Assembly (NCBI GenBank): GCA_030680855.1
Contig: JAUXUN010000079.1
Coordinates: forward strand, 1-64,000
Direction: 5' to 3'
DNA length: 64,000 bases
From: Aestuariivirga sp.
GTDB taxonomy: Bacteria > Pseudomonadota > Alphaproteobacteria > Rhizobiales > Aestuariivirgaceae
In this document: positions 51,500 through 59,963 of the stretch, one piece after another
How positions within the stretch are numbered: the first letter of the stretch is position 1
Layout of the letters: the number at the start of each line of letters is the position of its first letter
The notes under the pieces: generated by a model
What the model was told of the DNA's origin: nothing
Databases searched by the model: none
What the model saw: the letters and a program-made list of their open reading frames with translations, nothing else
Position numbers and translations under genes: made by a program

Positions 51500-52804
51500 T
51501 CAATTCACGACTTGGTACATCATCCAGCTACGGGCCTTGACCATCTTGGATGTGGATGTCGTGCCATTGGCCCAGCGGAACTGGAATGTCCCCGCATTGA
51601 CGCCATTGTTTATATACGCCTTGATAAGGACAGCGTTGGCAATAGCGGAGCTTTGCGGGTCCAAAGAGATAGTCGCACTAAAGGCGTCAACGGGTTCTCC
51701 TGCTGATGCGTTGGTGCTTATGCCAGATGATTTTTCGTTGAGATAGCCGCTGATCGTTACGCTGTTAGGGCTTGCCGGACCTGTAATGTCGAACTTGAAG
51801 CCTTCAGACCCAGTATGCGTTACGTCAAGGTGCATCTCAACGATATATTTTGTGTTTGCCGCCAATGCGAACGTAAAGTCGCTGTCATTGGCAAGGGTTG
51901 TGGATGCTACGCTTTGATCTCCGGCTTTCTTGATGACAGTAGGCGCTCGGTCAACAATGGAAAGCCCGCTGGCTTTCTGATACCATTCGACAACCACATT
52001 TCCGCCGCCAAGGCTCCTGATCTGGGCAATGTCGCCTTGTGCCGTTGTGATATTGGCAGCGCCCGGAATAATCAGGCTTGTGCCGTTGTGCGTCAGGGTG
52101 CGGGCGGTGTTGAAGCGAACCCGGAAGGTGCGGCCCGCCTTGTCAGTGGTGATGCTAAATGAAGTAATGGCGGTTGTGGAAGTGATGAGGTTGAAATAGC
52201 CGCCCTCGCCAATGGGGATTGCCGCGCCATCGGTTATGTCTGCACCCGCTTCCCAGAGGGCGGCGATTGAATCAGCCGTTGCGGCTCGGGTTGTATCGGT
52301 TCCGGTGAGAAGTTCAGTTGTGGTGAGAAGTTCGGAAATGCCAGCGGCGGAAGTAGAGGCGGCGGCTTCCCCCACGCCTCTGTTAGACCACACCATATCG
52401 GTGCCGTCATAGACACAGGCAATCTTGTCGCCCTCGTAAAAGTCATTTGCCGCTGTGGCTGTCTTGGAACCGGCAACAACCTTCATGATGTTCTTGGCAC
52501 CGAGCGTGTTGACGTTCAGCGTATCGGTGCCGTCAGCATTGGCATGGGCGGTGAAGGTGTAGGTTTGCCCTGAGCGCAGCGCTGCAGGTGCCACCGTGTA
52601 AGCCACGACAAAGTTTGGCGCGGTCCCGGAAGACGTGGTGTAGCTGCGGTTTTCCCATTCACGGGCCACGGCACCTTGAAGAGCGCGAGAAGCGTCATCA
52701 AGTGTGCTGGGCGGAGCGCTGCCCAAAAATGAGGGCATGGTGCCGCTTCCGTTGTTCGCGTCCACCGGGCTGATAACTGAGACATTTCCTAAATCTGCTG
52801 ACAT
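51500..52804 (-). CDS. Phage tail-fibre-like protein
   Basis: 434 residues built from domains common in tail fibres. A beta domain at about 60-141 (SGQTYTFTAHANADGTDTLN, DKIACVYDGTDM) is followed by the segment TTTELLTGTDTTRAATADSI and a triple-stranded-type domain at about 190-275 (GEGGYFNLITSTTAITSFSI, LTHNGTSLIIPGAANITTAQ). A C-terminal jelly-roll-like part (TKYIVEMHLDVTHTGSEGFK) probably binds the host surface. Its position between ejection and lysis genes is usual. Upstream lies a plus-strand endonuclease gene. Confidence 0.8.
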   Translation of the reverse strand: MSADLGNVSVISPVDANNGSGTMPSFLGSAPPSTLDDASRALQGAVAREWENRSYTTSSGTAPNFVVAYTVAPAALRSGQTYTFTAHANADGTDTLNVNTLGAKNIMKVVAGSKTATAANDFYEGDKIACVYDGTDMVWSNRGVGEAAASTSAAGISELLTTTELLTGTDTTRAATADSIAALWEAGADITDGAAIPIGEGGYFNLITSTTAITSFSITTDKAGRTFRVRFNTARTLTHNGTSLIIPGAANITTAQGDIAQIRSLGGGNVVVEWYQKASGLSIVDRAPTVIKKAGDQSVASTTLANDSDFTFALAANTKYIVEMHLDVTHTGSEGFKFDITGPASPNSVTISGYLNEKSSGISTNASAGEPVDAFSATISLDPQSSAIANAVLIKAYINNGVNAGTFQFRWANGTTSTSKMVKARSWMMYQVVN

Positions 52805-52862
52805 TTCAATACCTTACGTATCCGCTATTGATCTTTATGGAGAATTGTTATAAGCCCTACCT

Positions 52863-53534
52863 ATGGGACAATTCATTGATTTGACTGGCCGCCGATTTGG
52901 AAAACTGACCGTCTTGCGCAGGACGGAGGACAGAATAAAGGGCTGGCCGAGATGGCTTTGCTTGTGTGACTGTGGAAGTGAAAAGGAGGTCGCCGCAGGG
53001 GCGCTTAGGAGCGGCGATAATGTTTCCTGTGGATGCTATGGTAGGCAGCAGATGGCGAGGCGTCTTGCTGCTGGGATGCACAAAACTCATGGACGCAGTA
53101 AATCGTCGGTTTATCAAACTTGGCTCAACATTCGCCTTCGGTGCCACGATAAGCAAAACAAGGCGTTTCCCGCTTATGGCGGTAGAGGAATAAAGGTTTG
53201 CGAAAGATGGCTTTCTAGTTTCGAGAATTTCCTTGCCGACATGGGAGAAAAGCCAGGAAAAGATTTTTCAATTGACCGAATAGACAATGACGGAGATTAC
53301 GAGCCGTCCAATTGCAGATGGGCGACCCGCCGTGAGCAGTGCGCCAATCGCAGAGACAATCGGTATTTCGAACTGAACGGTGAAAACCTCATAATCTCTG
53401 AATGGGCTCGCAGACTCGGCACTACAACTGACACCATTGATTTTCGACTTAAGGCTGGCTGGCCTCTAGAACAGGCTCTCACATATCCCGTCATCCGTGG
53501 CCTCAAAAGAAAAGGCATATATTTGTCAATTTGA
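52863..53534 (+). CDS. Homing-type endonuclease (HNH/AP2-like)
   Basis: 223 residues, on the strand opposite to the late genes around it. The N-terminus has LTGRRFGKLTVLRR and a CLCDCG...SCGC zinc-type motif, followed by YQTWLNIRLRCHDKQNKAFP and the endonuclease-like SIDRIDNDGDYEPSNCRWAT with NRRDN. The C-terminal stretch LNGENLIISEWARRLGTTTD looks like a helix-turn-helix targeting unit. This set is common in free-standing mobile endonucleases of phages, which cut intronless or unoccupied alleles and spread by repair. Confidence 0.82.
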   Translation: MGQFIDLTGRRFGKLTVLRRTEDRIKGWPRWLCLCDCGSEKEVAAGALRSGDNVSCGCYGRQQMARRLAAGMHKTHGRSKSSVYQTWLNIRLRCHDKQNKAFPAYGGRGIKVCERWLSSFENFLADMGEKPGKDFSIDRIDNDGDYEPSNCRWATRREQCANRRDNRYFELNGENLIISEWARRLGTTTDTIDFRLKAGWPLEQALTYPVIRGLKRKGIYLSI

Positions 53535-53565
53535 CGGGGGTATGGGGATTTGCTAATGAGGGGGT

Positions 53566-53796
53566 ATGGGTAGATTGTTTCGTGAAATGCTGTGGCGCGG
53601 CTTTCAGATCGCCGTGCTATTCGGTAGCGCGGGCCTCCTATTCACCATTGGCCTTGAAAACATGTTTTTGGTTTACGGACTGGCCATTCTCGCGTCTTTC
53701 GGAGCGACCTATTTAGCCGTTTGGGCTATTGACGTGTTTGGTCGTAAACTTGTCCGGCTTGGTACGCGGGCAATAGAGCGCCGCGAACGCTCTTAG
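53566..53796 (+). CDS. Small two-span membrane protein, plus strand
   Basis: 76 residues with two hydrophobic segments (GFQIAVLFGSAGLLFTIGLE and FLVYGLAILASFGATYLAVW) and a basic tail. GAGGGGG precedes ATG 53566. It lies 31 bases after the endonuclease gene, probably cotranscribed with it, and its 3' end overlaps the end of the convergent 535-residue virion gene by 71 bases. Might be a cargo gene of the same insertion, for example an exclusion protein; unproven. Confidence 0.5.
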   Translation: MGRLFREMLWRGFQIAVLFGSAGLLFTIGLENMFLVYGLAILASFGATYLAVWAIDVFGRKLVRLGTRAIERRERS

Positions 53797-55333
53797 GTTT
53801 TGCGCGGCCCAGTAAATGAGTCAGTTCACCGACGAGCCTTGGCGATGTAAATGGCAGCAACCCAAGCAACTGAGGCTGGAACATAGCGCCGCCGAGAAGT
53901 CCAGTTGTAGCGAGTTTTGATAGCCCGCGTGGGGCCATAGATTTCAATGACTGCCCTGCCAATTTTGGCATGATGTTTGGTGCAGCGCCCGTAGCTTGAA
54001 GTTTCTTCACGTTGTCAACGCGGCTTCCATAATTGGTATTTGCGTTGTCACGAAGAACCGATTGAAGCTTGCGCAAGGCCGCGTCTTTGCTTGACTTCTT
54101 TTTAAGCGAAAGCGCCTGCTCAATTTCAGTCTGGACCGCCTTGCTTTCCTCGTAAGCCTTCATCGTCTTGGCGTAAGTTGGTTCCTTGGCCATGATTTCA
54201 TTTTTGACCGCGTTATACATGGTCGCAATGATGCGCCCCTGATCGCCCGTTTCCTGCGTCCAGTTCGGCTTGAGGTTATCAATCTTGATCTTGAGGCGGT
54301 CAAAATCCTCTGCGGTAGGATTGGGGAAGTTCTTCTTCCACTCGTCTATTGACTTCCCAACCTCCTTTGCAAGGCCAAGTGATGCCTTATCGGTTGTTGA
54401 AACGGGGCCATGGAAAAGAGTGTCCACAAGGTCTTGCATTGCAGTCTCGACCGGGGCGTAGTCTAAGACGGCCTTGTTTGCCTTGGTCGCGGCCATGCCC
54501 TGATTGTATTCCTTGCGCCGGTCGTCAACCATTTTAGCCAAGGCGGCCCTTGCATCGGCAATAACGGCATCTTGCGGTTCCTTGCCGCGCATGTTGGCGC
54601 GGAATGATTTGCCATATGAGCCGCCACGTTCGCCTGCGCGGAATGCCTCCAAGACGCTTTGACCGCCAGCGCCGGTCGATAGCCCAAGCATGGGAGTGGC
54701 ACCCTTTGCAAGTAAGCCTGTGGGCTTTGTAACGGCGTTTATCGGGTTGACAATGTTCCCGGCAGTTGTGAACGCGCGGCCAACCTTGGCCGATGTTGAG
54801 CCGAGCAACGGAGCCTTTAGAACCGCCCCCGATCCGCCCAAAACAGTTGACGCATCAAGTAACGATGAAACGGGTTTAGTCGCCAATGACTTCTTGATGG
54901 CGGGCCAGCTGCCGTAGGCGTCCTTGTAGTGTTGCCCGACTTGACCGGCAAGGTCCATATCTTGCTGCTCTGCTGCACGATCACGCGGCGCGGCGATTCC
55001 TGCATTCTCAGCCCAATCGTTGAAACCCTGGACACCCGGAATGTTTGCAAGCCCGCCTGCGGCAAGGCGAACCGCCCCCTGTGCCGTTTGGACGGGATGG
55101 CGGAAGGCTTCATAGATGCTCTTACCAACTTCCATTGCATCACCGGAGGCGTTCTGTAACGCCTGCCCCGGTATGTCAGAAAGGTTTGTTTCGCCTTGTG
55201 CGGCCTGTTGAGGAGCAGCCCCGCCTATGGACTGTTCAATCTCATCAACGGTTTTCTGTTGGTCTTGAGGCGACAATTGCATAAAGCTGTCATCAACCTC
55301 AATGACCTTATCGCCTATCTGGATTTTAGCCAT
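53726..55333 (-). CDS. Internal virion / ejection-type protein
   Basis: 535 residues. The N-terminus (MAKIQIGDKVIEVDDSFMQL SPQDQQKTVDEI) is a short beta-helix module seen at the start of several large phage virion proteins. The rest is helical with Ala/Gly-rich segments and a mid region of long helices (KIKIDNLKPNWTQETGDQGR, TMYNAVKNEIMAKEPTYAKT). Position between other virion genes and the tail fibre suits an ejection protein. ATG 55333 overlaps the preceding stop (TAATG). Confidence 0.65.
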   Translation of the reverse strand: MAKIQIGDKVIEVDDSFMQLSPQDQQKTVDEIEQSIGGAAPQQAAQGETNLSDIPGQALQNASGDAMEVGKSIYEAFRHPVQTAQGAVRLAAGGLANIPGVQGFNDWAENAGIAAPRDRAAEQQDMDLAGQVGQHYKDAYGSWPAIKKSLATKPVSSLLDASTVLGGSGAVLKAPLLGSTSAKVGRAFTTAGNIVNPINAVTKPTGLLAKGATPMLGLSTGAGGQSVLEAFRAGERGGSYGKSFRANMRGKEPQDAVIADARAALAKMVDDRRKEYNQGMAATKANKAVLDYAPVETAMQDLVDTLFHGPVSTTDKASLGLAKEVGKSIDEWKKNFPNPTAEDFDRLKIKIDNLKPNWTQETGDQGRIIATMYNAVKNEIMAKEPTYAKTMKAYEESKAVQTEIEQALSLKKKSSKDAALRKLQSVLRDNANTNYGSRVDNVKKLQATGAAPNIMPKLAGQSLKSMAPRGLSKLATTGLLGGAMFQPQLLGLLPFTSPRLVGELTHLLGRAKPKSVRGALLPAYQAGQVYDQTRQ

Positions 55334-56475
55334 TAGGGCAGAACCTTCCAAGGAACGCCGGTTGAGGTCTTTCCGGTCCCGCCCTGCCCCGCTCCAAGCT
55401 GACGGCGTGGCGGTCCAGCATTCGGGCCATGCACAATGTCTTGCGTGATGTTCCAGAGACGGTTGAGGTTGTATTTCAACTGTTCCTTGCTCTGGCTTTG
55501 GGTAACTGAACCCTTCGTTGCAGCTAATAGTGCAAGTTCGCGTTCGGTGATTGAACCCAATGCGCCGCCTGTTGGAGAAGCTGCCCGCATAGCGGAAAGC
55601 GCCTCAAATGCAGTGTTCGCTTCTACTGAATCCAACAGGGCAGACAGATCAGCCGCACCAGTGCCGCCGTAACCTTTCAGAGTTTCAGCGCCCAAGCCTG
55701 TTTTTGGAAGTATGCCGGGATCGTCCAGAGCGGCAATCGCGCGGTCAATGTCATCCGCGACAAGTGTTCCCGTCCCGCCCTTGCTTGTCTCGGCCACCAA
55801 TTTTTTCTCAGCAGCAGCAGCGGCTTCAAGCGCAGCAGGGCCACCAGGAATTGGACGGAGTTGTGCGCCTTGGGGGGTTTCGACAAGTTCAAAGCCGGGT
55901 GGAATTGTGCCGTACTTGCCACCGCCGACCGTGACATTGGTGGCACCAGCTTTCTTGCCCTCAGTTAGCCAATTATTGAAATTGGGATCGCCTTGCCCGA
56001 ACTGATAATTTTGAATGTCACTAGTTGGTTTGGCTGGCTCCGCAAACTGCTGTTTCATGCGCAATTCGGCATAGGCTTGCGGGTTGGTCATCGCCAACTG
56101 CTGGTTTTCCGGTGTATCCTCGCTGATCATTTGCATAATCGCGGCTTTCTGCTTTTCCTTCTCCTGGTATTCCGCTTCTTTCCGCGTCTGCTCCTGCATC
56201 TGCATGTCGAGCTGCTGGTAGCCAAGCGCGTCTTGCTTGTAGTTTATACCAGCGTTCTGTGCACCCTGAAGGCCAGCGGCCATACTGTTGCCGATAACTT
56301 CGCCAGCCGACCCCCTGCCGTTGGTCATCATGCCGATGCCCGCACCGAGCAAGCCTTGAGACAGCATCATGCGGCGCTTTTCAGCCGGGTCATAATACTT
56401 TCCCAGCAAGCCCGCCCCCGCCATTTTTTGCGGCCCGTTATTTGGGCCGAGCAATCCACTAAGAAAATTAGCCAT
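55333..56475 (-). CDS. Phage virion protein, probable ejection component
   Basis: 380 residues. Glycine/methionine-rich N-terminus (LLGKYYDPAEKRRMMLSQGL, GAGIGMMTNG), a charged coiled-coil region at about 85-115 (MQMQEQTRKEAEYQEKEKQK), then a domain with IPPGFELVETPQGAQLRPIP and a helical C-terminus (LLAATKGSVTQSQSKEQLKY). The motif PxGY/FELVPTPxGxQLRPIPGGP is common in large proteins of phage ejection systems. It ends one base before the next start overlap. Confidence 0.65.
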   Translation of the reverse strand: MANFLSGLLGPNNGPQKMAGAGLLGKYYDPAEKRRMMLSQGLLGAGIGMMTNGRGSAGEVIGNSMAAGLQGAQNAGINYKQDALGYQQLDMQMQEQTRKEAEYQEKEKQKAAIMQMISEDTPENQQLAMTNPQAYAELRMKQQFAEPAKPTSDIQNYQFGQGDPNFNNWLTEGKKAGATNVTVGGGKYGTIPPGFELVETPQGAQLRPIPGGPAALEAAAAAEKKLVAETSKGGTGTLVADDIDRAIAALDDPGILPKTGLGAETLKGYGGTGAADLSALLDSVEANTAFEALSAMRAASPTGGALGSITERELALLAATKGSVTQSQSKEQLKYNLNRLWNITQDIVHGPNAGPPRRQLGAGQGGTGKTSTGVPWKVLP

Positions 56476-56476
56476 G

Positions 56477-57226
56477 CTATGCCCCTAAATATGCGCCAAG
56501 GCCACCAAGCAAACCGCCGCCAATCGTTGACCATATTGATGGCTGTTGATATGGCGTCGAACTTGTCGTGGTGCCCCCGTAATTCCCACCAATAAAACCT
56601 TGATACTGGGCAAGTTGATTTGCGGGGAGGTCTTGGTTGTAGTTCCAGCGGTTCACCGCATCGCCCAATTCATTCTGGGCCAGCGTCTGCTTCTGCTGGC
56701 CTATGTCGCCAAGGGCCTGAATGTCCCGATAGTCATTGGCCGCGAACTGCGGCGCACGGTTTGCCGCCGCGTCCATCTGGCCAAGACCGTATTGCCGCAT
56801 CTGGCTGGCATAAGGTGCCCATGCTTCAGTCATGCCCCGTGCCGCCGTATCGGCATGTAAGCCCGAACCGCTGCGGCCCGAACCCATGAACTGCGAATTG
56901 ACGCTGGGCATGACGCGCTGCTGAATGTTGGCGAACATCGCGTCTTCATTCGGATCGTTGAGATACTTCCCGCCCAACACATCGTTGTTGTAGCCCTGCG
57001 CAATGCCCATGCCCGCGTTGCCCTGTGTGGCGCGTTGCGTCCCCATCTGTTGCGCCTGCTGCTGTTCCGGCGAAAACCCGGCCACGGTCGATTGCGGGAA
57101 ATAAGACGGTGTTTGATTGGTGTACAGGTCTTTGGCCTGTTCCATGCCGTACTTGATATAATCCTGCTGGGGTTTCCAGGGTTCAGCGGTAGAAGATGAT
57201 GTCTGTGTTTTGGTTGTGTTGCCCAT
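56477..57226 (-). CDS. Phage virion protein (Gln/Gly-rich)
   Basis: 249 residues, rich in Gln, Asn, Gly and Tyr (EPWKPQQDYIKYGMEQAKDL, VAGFSPEQQQAQQMGTQRAT) with an alpha-helical middle and a hydrophobic glycine-rich end (IWSTIGGGLLGGLGAYLGA). Proteins of this type, starting with a KxxTTTxxxEPWKxQQ motif, occur next to the ejection genes in podovirus-like phages. They are thought to be structural; the exact role is unknown. Confidence 0.65.
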   Translation of the reverse strand: MGNTTKTQTSSSTAEPWKPQQDYIKYGMEQAKDLYTNQTPSYFPQSTVAGFSPEQQQAQQMGTQRATQGNAGMGIAQGYNNDVLGGKYLNDPNEDAMFANIQQRVMPSVNSQFMGSGRSGSGLHADTAARGMTEAWAPYASQMRQYGLGQMDAAANRAPQFAANDYRDIQALGDIGQQKQTLAQNELGDAVNRWNYNQDLPANQLAQYQGFIGGNYGGTTTSSTPYQQPSIWSTIGGGLLGGLGAYLGA

Positions 57227-57660
57227 TACAGTGGCCTTTCGAGCGTGATCTTTGTGACGGTGAAGTCGGGAAATATTTTCTTCCAGCCGGGGCGGATTTC
57301 AGGAAACCGCATGGCAACGCAGCCGTTTGACTTGGCCCATGCCTTGAGTGTTTCCATGTGGTGGACCCATTCATCCATGCGGGAGCCACCTACTGAAATG
57401 ATGTTGCAGACCTTGCGCCCGCCGATTGTCGGGAGTTCGGTGACGCAGGCGGCTATGATTTCTTCCCCGTCGCGGGCGACATATAGCTGACAGGTTTTTG
57501 CGGTTAGCCTTTCAAGAATAGCGTCAAGGCTTTCACCTTCGGCAAGGCCGTCCTGAATGAAGCCCTTAACGCTGTCCCAGACAGCCGGAATGTCCCTGCT
57601 TTGGATTCCGGTAAGTTCAGCCAATCGCGGTATATTGGTAGACGCGATCTTCTGAGGCAT
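57226..57660 (-). CDS. GNAT-like phage protein
   Basis: 144 residues from ATG 57660, which overlaps the preceding gene by 44 bases; a start further inside is possible (for example TTG 57624). The fold pattern is that of a small GNAT: KTCQLYVARDGEEIIAACVT, then RKVCNIISVGGSRMDEWVHH and AKSNGCVAMRFPEIRPGWKK. Such proteins stand between portal/adaptor and ejection genes in many podoviruses. The acetyl-CoA motif is weak, so enzymatic activity is doubtful. Confidence 0.65.
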   Translation of the reverse strand: MPQKIASTNIPRLAELTGIQSRDIPAVWDSVKGFIQDGLAEGESLDAILERLTAKTCQLYVARDGEEIIAACVTELPTIGGRKVCNIISVGGSRMDEWVHHMETLKAWAKSNGCVAMRFPEIRPGWKKIFPDFTVTKITLERPL

Positions 57661-57973
57661 CGTTCGCGTGTGTGATTGTCCACACATCATTGGTGCGATT
57701 AGCGGTGAGAACATACATTGTGCCGCCGTAAAGTTCGGCTGCTGCATTTGCGCTTTTTGGGTCAAAATGCACCACGCTCTGGGGCGACAGGCCCTTGCGG
57801 TTTAGAACCGTTGTCGCCTCGTTTGCCCGGAGCGTGATTTCGCCCGTGCATTCTAGTTTTCCTTTTCGCAACGGCAGGATCGTGTCATATAAATCACGAC
57901 AATAGGAACGCACGTCCGAGAAACTGGAAAAAGTTTGTGGGATCGGCGTGTGCTTGAAAGGCCTTATTGTCAT
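57617..57973 (-). CDS. Phage protein of unknown function (virion region)
   Basis: 118 residues: FSSFSDVRSYCRDLYDTILP, LRKGKLECTGEITLRANEAT, then VLTANRTNDVWTITHAN. A helix followed by beta strands. The small protein upstream of the GNAT-like gene is present in related phages and the pattern TxLxxNxxxTxxxxxxxSxxSVVxFxPxxAxAAAE is typical, so it is probably a virion or assembly protein. Confidence 0.6.
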   Translation of the reverse strand: MTIRPFKHTPIPQTFSSFSDVRSYCRDLYDTILPLRKGKLECTGEITLRANEATTVLNRKGLSPQSVVHFDPKSANAAAELYGGTMYVLTANRTNDVWTITHANDASEDRVYQYTAIG

Positions 57974-58323
57974 GGCTTCAACAGTTCTTTCGCACTGACA
58001 AGTGGCGCTGTCTTGGCAAGTTCGGCCAGTTTTGCAGGCAGTTCGGCTACCCGCCTGTCTTCCGCCGCCTTCAATTCCGCGCCCCTCGCCTTGATGGCCG
58101 CTGCCCTTTCAGGCGATATGCCCCAGACCGGAATGCCCTGTTCTGCCAAGGCTTGCCGCCAGCGGTCAAAGGCTACCCCGTTAGGCTCGTCCAGTGCCGT
58201 TTCCAAACCCGTTTGCGCGTCCAGGAAGCCGTGCAGCTCATCACTGGTTATCCCGGCAGGGAGCGACGGGAAATGCGGCCCTACGAGGCTTAGAATGTCG
58301 CGGCGGTCACATTTGGGCGTCAT
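57970..58323 (-). CDS. Phage protein of unknown function (virion region)
   Basis: 117 residues from ATG 58323, which overlaps the preceding stop (TGATG-type). Helical: CDRRDILSLVGPHFPSLPAG, DEPNGVAFDRWRQALAEQGI and a C-terminal Ala/Lys/Glu-rich helix (LKAAEDRRVAELPAKLAELA). No family recognised. Its stop overlaps the next gene's start. Confidence 0.55.
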   Translation of the reverse strand: MTPKCDRRDILSLVGPHFPSLPAGITSDELHGFLDAQTGLETALDEPNGVAFDRWRQALAEQGIPVWGISPERAAAIKARGAELKAAEDRRVAELPAKLAELAKTAPLVSAKELLKP

Positions 58324-59963
58324 GCCTTTTTCTTCTTCTTGTCGGGCTGGAACAGGCCCGCACTGGGCGGCGTGGGACGCCACACCGGGCCACCGATGCC
58401 CGTGGGCAGGCCAGCCCAGCTTTGCGTGTATTGCGGATAAGACCATTGCGCCGCCTGGTTTACGGGCGGGGCGGAGGGCGGGGCTACAGGAGCGGGTGCA
58501 GGGTTGCCGCCTGGTCCCTGTCCACCGGCATTTTCCCCGGAACCACCACCCAAAACATCGCCCGCCGCGCCCATGCGGTCACGGTTGCCGCTATGGACCG
58601 TGTTCTTGAGGCCATCGCCACCGGGCATGAAGTTCATAATGGCAACGGCGGCTTTCGCAAGCTCGCCCGCCCTCTTAAAGCCGCCGTACTTGTCAATCTG
58701 CTCCTGTGTCGGCTGGATAAGCTTTTCATCAACCGCCGTAACCGCCGCCTTGAGCATGTCGGGGGCGTATTTCTCCCACAGGGAAGGTTCGTTTTCGGCC
58801 TGTGGGGAGGGCGGGGAGGCCACTGCGGGATCGATTCCCGCTGCTGGGGCAGGCGCGGCGGGTGCCTGCCCCAAGCCCTGATGAATACTATTGTTGGCCA
58901 TCTGATTGCCGCGCCACTGATCGACGTAGGACGCCCGCTGTTGTGCCGCCATGTCTGCGGGACTGGGTTGTGGGCCTTGAAAGCCATAGTTCTGGGCCGT
59001 GATGTTGGGTTGTTCCTGTGGCAGGCGAGCCTGTTCCTTCACGCGGTCCCTTATCATCTTCAGGTTTGGCATGTAGCTGGAAAGCGGTGCGGGGCTGTAA
59101 ATCTGCCCTTCCTCGCTTGGATAGGAAATCCGGTCAGCAGGGCTTGGCCCTTCCATGCCGGAAAGGCGTGACTGGTCCTTGACCATGGAAAGCCTACCAT
59201 CCTCTCCAATGCGGGCGACAACAGGCGGCGCTGACTGTTCAGCATAGCGTGTCGGTGCCGATGGACCAACTTCATTGTAGGGACTTGTCTGCCCGCTGTT
59301 CATGCCAAACTTGCCCATGCCGCCATAAGGATCGGTGACGGACTGCGGGGCAATGCCGCTCTGGGTGCTGCCCACACCGAATTTGCCGCCCAACCGGGCG
59401 TCCGCATAGCGTTCCAAGCCGCCCGGTGACTGCGGGGCCATTGTATTGACGTTCGGCGGGCTTCTGTACTGCGCATACTGGTCCGCCATGTACGCATTGC
59501 GGGTTAAATCCTCTGCCCCGTCCATTGGGGGCGGGCTGCGATACTGCGAATACTGCTCGCGCAAGCGGTTTGCGGCGGCGCGGCGCTGGGCTTCGGCAAA
59601 CATGCTGGTGACGGGCGGGGCCGTCAGGCTACCGCGCGGCCCGCCCATGCCGAGCAGGCCAGCGGGTGCTGCATAGCTCCCGCGCTGGCCACCGACACCG
59701 AGCAAGCCGCTACCGGAAGAATTGAACCCCATTCCAGATTGTGAACTGCCCGCCATTTTTCCGGCCCCTGACCGGACCTGAATCGTGCTAGCACCGCCTC
59801 CACCGCTATTGCCGCCAGTACCTGATGGTCGGCCCGATACATTGCCCTGTGCCTCACGGGATGCGTTCTGGGTGCCGCCTGCGGTTGCGCCTGATCTGGC
59901 CTTTGACGCATTCATGGACGCCTGATTGGCGGCTCTCTGGGCTGGGCTGGGAGGGGCGGGCAT
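58320..59963 (-). CDS. Large low-complexity phage protein
   Basis: 547 residues dominated by Gly, Ser, Pro, Gln and Ala, with repeated RxxYxQYRSPP units at about 139-170 (LREQYSQYRSPPPMDGAEDL, ADQYAQYRSPPN). A more ordered stretch lies near 390-450 (SLWEKYAPDMLKAAVTAVDE). The last residues are basic (PDKKKKKA). In this position it is probably a virion or ejection protein that unfolds for passage. The codon use remains phage-like and high in GC, and neighbours overlap by 1-4 bases, so the frame is real. Confidence 0.6.
   Translation of the reverse strand: MPAPPSPAQRAANQASMNASKARSGATAGGTQNASREAQGNVSGRPSGTGGNSGGGGASTIQVRSGAGKMAGSSQSGMGFNSSGSGLLGVGGQRGSYAAPAGLLGMGGPRGSLTAPPVTSMFAEAQRRAAANRLREQYSQYRSPPPMDGAEDLTRNAYMADQYAQYRSPPNVNTMAPQSPGGLERYADARLGGKFGVGSTQSGIAPQSVTDPYGGMGKFGMNSGQTSPYNEVGPSAPTRYAEQSAPPVVARIGEDGRLSMVKDQSRLSGMEGPSPADRISYPSEEGQIYSPAPLSSYMPNLKMIRDRVKEQARLPQEQPNITAQNYGFQGPQPSPADMAAQQRASYVDQWRGNQMANNSIHQGLGQAPAAPAPAAGIDPAVASPPSPQAENEPSLWEKYAPDMLKAAVTAVDEKLIQPTQEQIDKYGGFKRAGELAKAAVAIMNFMPGGDGLKNTVHSGNRDRMGAAGDVLGGGSGENAGGQGPGGNPAPAPVAPPSAPPVNQAAQWSYPQYTQSWAGLPTGIGGPVWRPTPPSAGLFQPDKKKKKA

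Noticed and set aside
58194-59171. 325-codon plus-strand frame opposite phage virion genes
   Set aside because: Antisense to two coupled genes and without motifs.
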